A DNA stretch of 53,400 bases from the NCBI GenBank assembly GCA_010093515.1, contig MU001671.1, positions 16,329 through 69,728 on the forward strand, read 5' to 3'. The DNA is from Lineolata rhizophorae. Lineage: Eukaryota > Ascomycota > Dothideomycetes > Lineolatales > Lineolataceae. Positions 43,600-53,400 of this stretch are shown here, piece after piece (position 1 is the stretch's first letter; each line of letters begins with the position of its first letter). A model generated the notes under the pieces. That model was not told where the DNA came from. It saw only the letters and a program-made list of their open reading frames with translations, and made no database searches. The translations under genes and the position numbers were made by a program.

Positions 43600-44484
43600 G
43601 TGGATTTGGAAGAGAGAGAAGATGCGGCTAAGTCTGGTTTTTGGAAAAGAAAACAATTGGTATTTTTTTTTCTTTTTTTTTCGGTCGGGGGGAGGGGGAG
43701 GGGGGAAAGCAATGGAGAAGAGTGGTGTTGCGCCAGCAAGCAACAGAGCAAGCACGTGGCTCATGGAATTGGCAGCCGGGGCGCGCATACATAGCCGCGC
43801 ATCTCTATTCGATTCTCGGTGATGGCTTTCGGACTGGCTACACTCAACTCACACCGAAAGTCGTACACATACACACTGGCCGGGTCTGAATCTCCGACCG
43901 CTATGGCCGAGAGTGCACTTTATCGGGTGTGCCCGATCGGGTTCGGGCTATGATTCGGGCCCCGCAATCGGCTGTCGGCGGCATTCCGAAGGCTCTTCAC
44001 TCCCGAGTCCCTTGGGCTTCCCTGAAACAACCGCCCGCGTTAGGACCGACGCCGCCGCAATCCCGAATCTCCACTACTTGTAGGGAAAGCGCAGTGAATC
44101 GTGTAGAGCGAGGCGTATCACTAGCATGTTTAGGTTGGGCCGCAAGAAAGGAGGGAAGAGAGGGAAGGAAGGGACGAGCGGGCGGCTCCTTGTGGGTAGG
44201 CGGATAGTGTCTAGTTTTGTTTGGCTTGTGCGCACTGCGTTGCGGAGTACATAGATACACCAGGTAATTTTTTTTTTTTCTTGCAGACTTTTCCACATTT
44301 TGGACGGTTTGTTTTCATTATCCTATTTCCGTTTTCTTTAGTCTTTTTTACGTTACTGTCTAAATTCTAACGCCCTGTCCTCTGGAATTACGATCGCTCA
44401 AACGGAGCGAGCCCAATTATTCCACTGTAAGTATACCCGCCTTGTTCCTTTGTCGCATGTGTACCAAGTTTTCTGGGCCGGCGT

Positions 44485-44550
44485 TTTATTTTCATTTTCA
44501 TTTTTATTTTCATTTTGTTATTTTATTATTTTATTATTTATTTCATTTTC
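44485..44550. repeat. T-rich (ATTTTC/ATTTT) microsatellite
   Basis: A run of related units ATTTTC, ATTTTT and TTATT over about 65 bp in non-coding DNA. Confidence 0.8.
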
Positions 44551-47340
44551 ACCCGTCTGGACCGGGCGTGGTCAGAACCACGAACAAGGCCGTAACGATC
44601 TGGGAGTGGGGGTTTTCGGGAGACGGGGAGTGGGCATACTTGGCGTGAGATATGGTTTCTTGGCGGCTACTGCCGTTCAAATTTTCTTTTCAGGAATGTT
44701 TCTGATCTCTTTTGATTTACGTTGGATGATCCGCGATGAACTGCGAGAAGTTCCATGGATCCAGCATTGTGCATCCGGGGAAGATGTGCAGCGGAAGCAT
44801 GCTTCCTGCTTTTTGTTAATAGGTTTGGTTCGACCCGCGCCAAGTTGGCATGACCCACCAGTAACACATTGGAATGGATTTTCTGGGTTGTGCCCGCTGG
44901 AAGACTTGTGGAGGTGAAACGCACAGCACGCGATACCGTGGAACATACTTTTCGGCGTTTACCGGTCGGGGCACAGCCCTAAGTGAGGCGTGACGGAACG
45001 CCTCCGTAAGAGTTGGGGAAAGGGCGTCCGGGCGTAGCGCTTTCTGCGCTTCACTTTTTCAATTCCAATAGTCAACTCTTCGTTCTTATTGTCATCGTCG
45101 TCATCAACAACATCACTCGGCGGCATTTCCTGGAAGTTTGGAGAGTCTGGAGTTCGGAGTCCCCCGACGAGTCCACTAGTCACAAGTGAGGCGTGCGGAA
45201 GAAAGGGTGGTGTGGTCGAAACACGAGGGAGGTTGCAGTCAAGCGGACCCTCTCCCGCTTTTCCTGGCTATGATCCGGGTTCTCCCCTGGGACCGGAATC
45301 CATTGTGGAACTTCCGCGGCGACGCTTGGCCATGCAAGAACTGGCTGAGTCGAAACCAGAGGGCCCTCAAGATGATGCACGTCCTCGGAGCTGTGGACAT
45401 GCGCATGCACAAACCATGTACAAACCATCCACACGAACATGCATGTATCCTCACTAAACCCGGTACGTTCGGGGCTGTGGCCTCGGACCATGGGTTAGCA
45501 GCGCCACGCGCGAACGGCAACACTAGCGAGGAAGGAGGCCGAATGCATGGTTGTTCCTCCTAGTAGTTCGTGATCGAAATCTCCGTCCGGATGGGGAGTT
45601 CGGAACATGTGGCTTCTTGCGCCATTCGACCGCTACCGTACTAATTGCGCCTTTGCGTGTCCGGCGCACTACTTTCCGACGGTTCGTTGTGAGAGGACGG
45701 GAAGCGTAAACGGCGTGGTGATCGACGGCAGGGGTTCCGGGGTGGGTAGGGGAGGAAAAGTGTTGGCCCGGGAAAGCGGGGAAGGACGGGGAAAGAAGGA
45801 AAGGAGAAAGTCGACAGCACGTTGTTATAGATGCTGATTGGATTTGTGCTCGGCCCTCGGGAGAGCCCGCGGAGTGAAAGCTGCTGGATGAGATGCGAGA
45901 GGACGTCTCTGTAATCTGCGGCCCTGCGCAAGGGCCCTTGCCCTGCCAATCGCATCGACGAACTGCTCATCATCTCTGGTTTCTGGGCGATGAGACTGCC
46001 GGTGTGGTGTAGGGGTGCGGAGTGCTGCGTGATTCAAGCTGCGCGATGGCGCTAATGCCAGCCCGTGCTCGATTTGTGTAACCTGACCCCTGCGAGAGGC
46101 GCCCGCACGAGCATGCAGAACTCTGAAGAAAGCGGCAGGGCTTCTAGGCCCGTGGAGTAAAACAAAAGCCAAGCCTCCATTGAAATGTCGCTGGCGCCGG
46201 GTCTGTGTGTCCTCTTACGCGCGTTAGTCTCCAAGTGGAGGCGACCGTGAGGCGTGAATAATTTTGGCGCTTGTGAAACCACATGTACTCCCCGGCGTGC
46301 GTCATTATTTGATGCCGGCTGGGGTTTAGCGCTCCAATTAGCACGGGCGGCTTGAGAAGCTCCCCAAGCTTCGAGAACGCGGCGATCCGTAAGACCTGAA
46401 ACATGGGGAATGGTTGACGGAGAGGCTTGGCCATTCAGCCACAAGGCGATAGCGCCCCATTGCTCGCTACGCTACCAATTCGAGTTATGTACGTGGAGAA
46501 GTGTGGATACCGAAGCCGCGTGTAATCGTGATTTCAGACTTGGGAAGACATCGGCCAAATGCAGAAAGCCACCGGGCTCTGGTGGGGTGGGTGTGTCGTC
46601 TTGTGGAGAATTGATTGCGGCTGCAGCACCGCTCGCCTTCGTTCGCGGGCTTGCGCCAATTCTGGTACCTGATTGCCGAGAACAGTGGTGCGTATCGAGA
46701 TTTGGCATGGGCATGGATCTGCGCCCTGAAAACTTCGCCGTGCGGCTAGCATTTTCAGCTTCGGGGTGATATCCACTCCGCGATCTTTTCGAGCTCCATG
46801 AGCGAAGTGAAGTGGCCCCGCCGTGGATCCTTGCCCTGGAGCGCGTCCGGGAGCAGGGCTATCGGGTCCTGACCGCCTCTCGGCAACGTGGAAGACAACT
46901 GCGGCGAAGAAGCCCCCGGCCCGAGTCCGGGGGCGACTGGTTGTCCAACAAGAAGCCACCGCCGCCGGTTTCCAAGTGGAATGCCGAACGGAAATATGCA
47001 CGTAGCAAAGCCAAAGGCCTCGTTCCAACCCTGGTTCTCAGTCGTCGGCCAGGATTGACCCAAGCTCGGGCTCAATAATTGCCGCGTCGTGACTGGACTG
47101 TGCTTCGCGAACGCAGCAAGTGTCGGCGACAACAACAACGGCTGCTGCTGAAAGAAGGTTCGTGGCAATTGATGGCTTTCGAGCCGCTGGTCTTAGGCCG
47201 ACGCCGAGTCCGCGTCGACGGGAAGTCTTGGCATGCACCCGGCCCTAGGCTGGGCGGAAGTGGGAGTGGGTCCCCGATGCGCCCACACGCCGGGGTCTGC
47301 CTGCTACGTATACGCTAGCGTGCGAGCGCGGAGCTGCTCC

Positions 47341-47364
47341 GCTGTCCCGCTGTCCCGCTGTTCC
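47341..47364. repeat. 8-bp tandem repeat, three copies
   Basis: GCTGTCCC, GCTGTCCC, GCTGTTCC in non-coding DNA, followed by a partial copy. Confidence 0.75.
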
Positions 47365-49457
47365 GCTCTGTGGCGATAGTTTACCCCCTGGATTGACTAA
47401 TATCCCGATCCAGGAACACGCGTCTTGTATCCAAACCGCTGAAGCCGGAAATCCGTCCTGCGATCGAGGAGGCGAGGGAAGGGGTAGGGGTGCTTTGGGG
47501 TGCCTCTGCGCCAGGCGCTACTGCACTCTTTGCAGGGTCGGAACACATTGCCCCTCAGGCCCCGCCTCGGCGTGCATGGTATGCAGGCTGCGCGTTGCGG
47601 ACGGAAGGCAATGGACCAAGCCTGACTTAGCTGCGGCATAGCTTTTGCTGTTGACGGCGTTCCCCTCCTGCACGTTTCGGGGTTTAGTTAACGCGCAAAC
47701 TGCCCAGGGGCGGGGTTCCTCTGGGGACACTTCGGGGGCGCGGCCGCTCGGAGAAGAAGCGCGCGATGACGCGTTTTGGAGCCCGCAGCCACTGCGATGA
47801 TGCACGTCGTTCGCTTGAGAGAGATGCCTATGCACGGATGGAGAGGACATGGGCGGCCGGCCAAGCCTCGTGCGTCGTGCAGGACGGGGGCAGTCTTAGT
47901 TCCGTCGCTAAACGGCATTCGGAAACCGGGAAAATTCCGAGCGAGGCCACAAAGCGTGGACTCGTCCAGTCGTCCTCCATGGTTCAGTTCAGCTGAAAAC
48001 AACTGTTGGTGGTGGCCATTACCCCATGCAATCGGCAATCCGTTGCTAAGAATTCAATTTTCACATGCAAGCCCGCCTACTAGAGGGGATTTCCCTCCCA
48101 TAGTCCCAACCGAAGAGTTGCAATTGGCAGACTGCCGCGTTTGTCGAAAAGTTAAAAGGGCACATGGCGCGTCCCAACAAAGCCGTCCTTCGTAGGTGGG
48201 TGAAACAGGTCCGTTGGAGATAACGAGGGGCTCGAGGGCCATCGGCCGAGGGCGCCCTCGGGGCTTCGCCGTTGGGAGATAATCCGACGGCCGCCCACAA
48301 GTGACAAGCCACTGACGACGACCGTTGGGCCACAGTTCAGGGTCCAACTACCGAGGTTGCCGTCTTACCGCGCACCCACCAAGGTAGTGCCATGCACTCG
48401 ACCTCGCTGCACGGCACGCCGTCTCCGGCGCTTCTCCAATTCCTCCAGCCTCTGCCAGGTTTCCTGCGCCTCGCTACCCTCTCCATGATGCATTGCCGAT
48501 TCCAACAGCTGCGGAAGAGTTATTTTACTCGAGGCGGTTCGTCGCGGCTTGACCGGCTTTCTCCGCATCATTGGATGCGTGCCAAGGGGACCTAGGACAC
48601 GCAGCCAAACCGATTGAGGACCTAGCCGGCTTACTACTACATTTGCTGATAGCCTTCATCATTTTCGCAGGCTCCCACTTCTGCCGCCGATGTTTATCGG
48701 TATGTACGTATGCGCGTGTCTGACTAGATGTTCGCGACGAGAAGCCGGCAGCTTAGGTCGGCAATCGGTGGGTGTAACTGGACCCTATGCCGAATGGTGC
48801 TCACCGCCAGTAAATGTCTCAGCAGGAATAATGTGTTAGCATGCCGGGAATGTTTTCGGAGCCAAGCGGTTGGGCATGAACACTCGGATCCTGCCTCCGC
48901 TTTGTGGGTTTGCAGTCTCCTCGAGTAGCGTTTCGTGCTCCGTGCGCCGAGGAGGCGTTTTCCGTAGACAAGGATCAAGTTCGATTCATTCGTCCTATGT
49001 ATATGTCGTGATTGCCGCACTAAGTGGAGCTTGTAACCGATTAGACGCCAACCATCGAATGCGTTTGCGTTTGCATAATGCCATAGATAGCGCACCTAGA
49101 AGCGGAAACCATTGGGGGTAGATTTCGCAATGTAGGGAGTAGTATGGTGGTCAAGGCTATAACATGAACGTTATGGCAATAAAGCTCGCCTAGAAGGGTC
49201 ACGGCTCACTGCCCGACGAGCGACGAGATCTTCGTAGATCCTTGCTTGGTTGAAGTAAATAGATCAACCAGTTTAACGGAACAAAAGACACCCTCCTTAC
49301 TACTCCGTACGTAGACAGATGATAGTTGATAGAAGAGCGTGAATAGTTACTGCCGCGATGCGTCTCCCACTTGAATAGTAAGGTGATTTTTCTTAGGACT
49401 GCTCACCTACAAGTAGCGCTAGTCTCCAGCTAAATTTAAAGCAGTCCTCGCTTGTAG

Positions 49458-49727
49458 ACGGGATGGAGCCGAATTCTCCGCCTGCAAAACCAGAGGCGCA
49501 AGAGTGCTAAGCCGTGGAACTCTAAGTATTGCGTCCTATATGGAAAGCTTGAGGATACCGGTGTGGACACAATCAACTTGGTCGCAGATGCGGTCAAAAT
49601 TAATCAAGCCGTCTACCCTATGGCGGTCCGTGCGAAGAGCGATGGCCGATGGCAGGATGAAAGGTTGCTAGGAGAACATGTGGAAAATTTCTCCAGACTC
49701 GGCCTGGAACAACTTGTTCATTTTCAT
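49458..49727 (+). pseudogene. Coding-like tract without start codon, family unknown
   Basis: A 90-codon open stretch reads like a real protein segment with balanced composition, including KYCVLYGKLEDTGVDT, INLVADAVKINQAVYPMAV and GEHVENFSRLGLEQLVHFH. The only internal ATG would leave 37 residues. It lies in an AT-richer island with no promoter or matching exon that I could find, so it looks like a gene fragment or an isolated terminal exon. Open sequence also appears further right (about 49998-50354) in another frame. I cannot assign a family or function. Confidence 0.35.
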
Positions 49728-49800
49728 TGACCGCGAATGAGAATTGGTGGATAGGAAAAGCACCGACAACATTCTGCTAGGCCCCAAAAGCTTTTTTACC

Positions 49801-49836
49801 TTCTAATTTTATTTTTTTTTAGAAAAAAAAGTTAGA
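49801..49836. repeat. Imperfect T/A-rich inverted repeat
   Basis: The arm starting TTCTAATTTTATTTTTTT pairs with AGAAAAAAAAGTTAGAA with about two mismatches and almost no loop. It could form a hairpin about 70 bp after the coding-like tract ends. Function unknown. Confidence 0.55.
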
Positions 49837-50956
49837 AATCAGAGCAGAAACCGAGACTTCGATGCATGAGGTGATGTCGCGGCGATATATGTAGGGTGTT
49901 TCCTTCCGGTAAGCTATAATACAATATGGTCTATCCTCTACGTTTCGGAGCCAAGCATGGAAGTAGGGATGCCCGAGCTAGTGTATGAGGCGCTAAGTTG
50001 CTCCGTACTACACAGCGGATTGCGCTGGGTAGACATCAAAATAAGCTTTGGGAACTGACTGGCATGCCTGACCAAGTTGTGCTACCTCTCCAAGATGCAG
50101 TCTTTCGTGCGACGCAGCTAGGAAACGGTCATGTGGCCGCTAGACGTCGCGCGACATGGGCGACTAAAATGTGCAATGGCATGAGCGTAGGGGATGCCCG
50201 TGGCGTCCTTCTAGAAGTCATCAACAACTTTCATCCTTGCGTAAAGCTGAAACGAGACGACTGTTGTCGCGAGCCTCCTGAGCAAAAGACCTCTCGAGAC
50301 CGCTTCGCCAACACGGTAGACTGTCAGTTTGCGAGGCATCGAGCACGCACGTAACATCCGTTTGCTTGTTCTGGAAGGCTGCGAGAAGACACGCTGACGG
50401 GCGTGCGAGCTGGGGGCAGGGACCAATGGTGTGAGGAGACAAGACGTCCGGCACGCTCTCCGGGCGCACAATAGGGCTGAAAGGCGAGGGTCTGAAACCG
50501 ATGTCGCAGGCGGCCCACCCTCGATCGGACAACCGGGCGGGCCACTTTGCACGCCTGACGCGCGCCCGTGCCTGCTCAGATCGCTGCGCCGCTGATCACC
50601 TCCCCCGAAGACGTCACACGGATCGCGCATCGAGGCCGTCGCGCCAGACGCGTGCCTTTCGAGACGAATTTGCCATCGGGCGCGGCTCCAAAGCAAACAT
50701 CATAGGGATGGCGCACGTAATCACGCGCGGGCATGACGGGGCGCCGACGCAAGACAAGAGCCGGGGGCGTGAGGACCCTGCTGTCGAGATCGACCGTGTG
50801 TGGTGAGGTCGTGGACGAGTCGTCGGGCGCGGCCACGGATGCAAGCAAGCTTCGCAACGACCCACCATGGCAGCCACAGAGGGCGATGCGTTGCGGAGAG
50901 GACCGCTGCGCAAGTCGATCCGCCTCGGCCTCGCAAGAACAAAAGGGCGAGAGAAG

Positions 50957-51010
50957 AGAGCTGGGAAAAAAGAGCTGGGAAAAAGAAGCTGGAAGAAAAG
51001 AGCTAGAAAG
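50957..51010. repeat. 14-bp tandem repeat, about four copies
   Basis: AGAGCTGGGAAAAA occurs twice exactly (50957-50984), followed by two diverged copies. A 9-bp CAGCCTGGG repeat (about three copies) follows at 51047-51072. Both are non-coding. Confidence 0.75.
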
Positions 51011-51616
51011 GGGCCAGAATGTTTGGAGAGCGCCTTGCAGCCCGGACAGCCTGGGCAGCCTGGGCAGCTGCACCCGCCCCGGCGGCGCGGTCTGGATGCA
51101 CGGGAGCCGGGGATCGGTGTCCTTATGACGCGCGCTACACCATCCATCGGGCCCTATGTCGCAACGCCGCGGCCTCATGGCCCGGCCACGGCGCCTCTTG
51201 GAATGGCCTGATCTTCGTGGACCGTTGCTCGTAGATAGCCCGTCGCCTGCTCGGCGACTCGCCCGAGGACGTCGATGCCCTGGCGCCCGAGGCGATTTAA
51301 AGAGCTCCATCCTCGCCCCGCGCACATGCGCACGTATTGTGAGTACCGGACTGTGCCAGACTTGTAGTGTGTCACCCATTACCACGCCCCTACCGCGCCG
51401 CCCGCAGATGGAGCACCCCTCGCCTGCCAATTTATGAGAACAACGCCTCCAACTTGGCCAGCTCATCGATTTTCTCCGTAGACCGTGCCGTAGTGCAGTT
51501 ATTATATTGCTCGCCCTACCCTTCGTGCCGTGCTTTCGTTTTCCGCCGACTTTCCATCGAGCTTCAACTTTCACTGCTTTCCGTGTTACCGGCGGCCCGG
51601 GTGATTTCCCCCCGAG

Positions 51617-52730
51617 ATGTCGCCCAATTTCGAAAGTCTTCCCCCTGAGCTGCAGCTCAATATCCTGAGCTATCTCCCAATTCCATCCCTCCTTGCTTTT
51701 TCTCAAACAAGCCGGACGTCACATGCTCTTGCGACCACGAGCCTGCGCACACTATCTCTGGGCATCTATCCAAACCGGCTATCCAGCCTAATCAGCCGTC
51801 TGTCCAATAATAGCTCGACATGTCAACCCTCGCGTCAACCAGACGCGGCGACCAGTCACGGCAGCGCAAGCGCCGCAGATACGAAGCCATTGCACCGCGG
51901 CAAGAGTAAACATGCTCGGCCGACGGCCCCGGACTGGGCCAACAACACCATCTCCATGACCATCCCTGCCGCCAACAAACTCTCGACGCCGACGCTGCTC
52001 TCATTCCACACCAGCCTGACCGTCGCGCTGCTCAAGCGCTACGCGCCCGCGCTTCGCCATCTCGACCTGAGCGTCTGGACGCTGACGCCTCAAATCGCGG
52101 CCGCGCTGGCGGGCATCAAGAACCTGCGGACGCTCAGCATCCGCATCGAAAACCCCTTCTCGCGCCGCGGCGTGTTGACTTGCGGCGGAGGCCCGGCGTG
52201 GAACATGCTCGCGGGCAAATTTGGCAGACTTGAGCGCCTGCGGATTGAGGGCGCGGATATCACCGAGTGGCAGCTCGAGCGCATTCTCGAGGCGAACACG
52301 AGCGTCCGCGAGCTGTATGTCCGAAGGTGTCCGAGGGTGGGTAAGGGCTTGTGGCAATATTTGGCTGAGGAATGGGGTTATGGAGAAAATCTATGGGGTC
52401 TCGGGCATATTTCCTGCAGACACCTGGACGATGAGATTTATGAGTGGGCGCGAATGCTTCGAGGGCTCGAGGTTCGTGTGCTTTTGTTCCTCCCGACGCC
52501 GTTCTAGTTGGGATCGGTGACTAACCGCGGGACAGTTCTTGTCCCTTCACGGCTGCACGTATTTGAGAAACGACGACATCAAACGAGAGAATGAGATTTG
52601 GGGGATCCCAGAGATTATCATGCCGCAAGCAATTGACGACCAAGGATATCCTAATATGATCGAGGTAGACCCTGCGTACGCCAGTCCTAATTCGGACACC
52701 GACGAGGAGGACCTTGTGCTTGCATACTAA
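51617..52730 (+). CDS. F-box protein with leucine-rich-repeat-like region
   Basis: Two exons (51617-52471 and 52536-52730; 64-nt intron) encode 349 residues. The N-terminal F-box at about residues 4-45 (FESLPPELQLNILSYLPIPS, LLAFSQTSRTSHALA) would bind Skp1 and place the protein in an SCF ubiquitin ligase. The middle is variable and polar. After it comes a stretch of LRR-like units (YAPALRHLDLSVWTLTP, IKNLRTLSIRIENPF, FGRLERLRIEGADITEWQLE, SVRELYVRRCP, LRGLEFLSLHGCTYL) that probably selects the substrate. The C-terminus is acidic (NSDTDEEDLVLAY). The substrate is unknown. The intron (donor GTTCGT, branch-like CTAAC) is phase 0 and joins LRGLE to FLSLHGC. The gene is the last one before the right-edge repeat and stands 8 kb from its left neighbour. 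Confidence 0.87.
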
Positions 52731-53100
52731 ACGAGGGAAGAACGGGAATAGATAGCTTCGTAGTCTTATAATTCGGCGATTTATTGCTGTTCAATCGCCT
52801 ATCCGAGTAAATCGTTTACAATATAACTATTTCCACCGCGATTCTTTTTCGTTTGGTGACCGAGCGGGTGCGCGAAGGGCTGACCCGGTGGGCTGGTTCT
52901 CCCCACTTCGGCCGATATGCTAGGATCGCCGCTTCTAGCTAGGCACCGATCGACCACCCGTTCTGTCGGGACGGCAATAAGCGTCTGTCTCTACGCTATG
53001 CAGACGTGCGCGAGACTACAAGGCCGCCGCCACCACAGGCTAAGCCGTCTGGCCCCCTCTCTCTTCATTCGCGGGTACAGTCTTCCGCCAGCGGGCGCGC
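52731..53100. other. 3' flank of the F-box gene
   Basis: The first part is an AT-rich probable 3' UTR (about 52731-52850). It then passes into mixed-composition sequence without a recognisable gene. Confidence 0.4.
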
Positions 53101-53351
53101 AGGTACCTCTATAGAAGACGGGGGTTTTCCAACGGCCCTAAGAACTATTACTAAACTAACCAGAACACGCATTGTGGTTCTTAAACTTGAAACTGTACTC
53201 GAACCTAGTATGTAGCTTGCTAGAGGACCTGATACGCCCCTATACCTAGGCGTTTAGAGAGTAAACGCGGCTTTTCCTACACGGGAAATCGTAAGGTTGT
53301 CCTCGTGTAAACGCTACTAGCGCGCTAATAGCAATAGGATAATAGAAACCT
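53101..53351. mobile_element. Repeat-element tail, family unknown
   Basis: The stretch turns rich in TA steps (TACTAAAC, TATACCTAGG, CTAATAGCAATAGG) with no open frame of note. By eye this resembles a fungal repeat altered by repeat-induced point mutation. It leads directly into the terminal-type tandem repeat at the window edge. I cannot name the element, and it continues beyond the window. Confidence 0.4.
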
Positions 53352-53400
53352 ATATTAACGTAATCACCCACCGAGTGTCTCACCCCATCGAGTGTCTCAC
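53352..53400. repeat. Tandem repeat at the right edge, inverted relative to the left edge
   Basis: Two copies of a 17-bp unit (CACCGAGTGTCTCACCC type, second copy with one change) follow TTAACGTAATCACC. The reverse complement matches the left-edge array and its TACGTTA flank at most positions. The array is cut by the window end. Confidence 0.8.

Larger units (their letters stand above)
43600..51616. other. 8.0-kb gene-poor spacer
   Basis: This is the longest geneless stretch. It holds a T-rich run (about 43660-43682), a T-rich microsatellite (about 44485-44550), short minisatellites (47341-47364, 50957-51010, 51047-51072), TACTCCGTAC-type elements near 44241, 49301 and 50001, a T/A-rich imperfect inverted repeat (49801-49836) and one coding-like tract (49458-49727). 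Frames of 100-160 codons between 45000 and 48600 overlap on both strands, often start with non-ATG codons and show no motif. The last several hundred bases must hold the F-box gene promoter. No RNA gene is recognised. Confidence 0.5.

Noticed and set aside
46052-47168. Several 95-165-codon frames on the minus strand
   Set aside because: Mutually overlapping, partly without ATG start, no motif and no splice logic joining them.
50576-51706. 376-codon frame antisense to the start of the F-box gene
   Set aside because: Runs through the F-box promoter and coding region, is basic and motif-free, and overlaps simple repeats.
1-53400. The whole window as one giant mobile element bounded by the inverted edge repeats
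   Set aside because: The interior carries conserved core genes (CSN1, Afi1-like, RRM, F-box) with normal introns and no transposase or tyrosine recombinase. Two separate copies of one repeat family explain the edges better.
1-53400. CRISPR array, rRNA, secondary-metabolite cluster, LTR-type element
   Set aside because: I saw no regularly spaced repeats, no rRNA-like sequence, no synthase or tailoring genes, and no reverse transcriptase, integrase or capsid-like frame.

Overview
The window comes from a filamentous ascomycete, most likely a GC-rich Sordariomycete. I lean to Hypocreales, but cannot prove it from sequence alone. The evidence is short (about 50-130 nt) GT-AG introns with CTAAC/CTGAC-type branch sites, exon-intron genes on both strands, and families typical of Pezizomycotina: a DUF8004-type protein, an Afi1-type docking protein, a Zn2Cys6 regulator of the MAL-activator type, a cytochrome b561 protein with a long basic tail, and a large 2OG-Fe(II) oxygenase-like protein. 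I see no bacterial, organellar or viral gene set.

Layout, left to right. 59-109 is an array of three 17-bp tandem repeats. 400-3613 (-) is a six-exon oxygenase-like gene, divergent from COP9 signalosome subunit 1 (4268-5925, +). The DUF8004-type gene (6552-10349, -) converges on CSN1. A 4.4 kb GC-rich spacer contains one possible small gene (13453-13652, +). Next are an unrecognised coiled-coil protein (14715-15738, -) and an EF-hand protein (16929-about 17976, -), then the divergent Afi1-like gene (19552-22749, +), a LisH/WD-repeat gene (23412-24990, +) and an RRM gene (26297-27618, +). After that the genes are sparse and all on the + strand: b561 (33976-36526), the Zn2Cys6 regulator (41232-43599) and an F-box protein (51617-52730), separated by spacers of 6.4, 4.7 and 8.0 kb. 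The right edge (about 53100-53400) looks like a repeat tail. It ends in the same 17-bp repeat type as the left edge, in inverted orientation.

Functionally this is mostly an ordinary core-genome segment, not a gene cluster. CSN1 and the F-box protein belong to the same wider system (deneddylation of cullins and SCF substrate selection), but they lie 46 kb apart and I infer no operon-like link. The Afi1-like protein points to polarised growth and vesicle traffic, the Zn2Cys6 protein to carbon-source regulation, and the b561 protein to trans-membrane electron transfer.

The points most worth a second look are: (1) the matching, inverted terminal-type repeats at both window edges; (2) two coding-like but geneless tracts at 31463-31675 and 49458-49727 inside AT-richer islands; (3) two otherwise conserved genes with an apparent single frame break (oxygenase and EF-hand); (4) two in-frame, stop-free introns (CSN1 and the DUF8004 gene) and one GC-AG intron (LisH/WD gene); (5) the long spacers around the transcription factor. 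Exon coordinates were placed by eye from splice signals and protein-family logic and have not been checked against transcripts.
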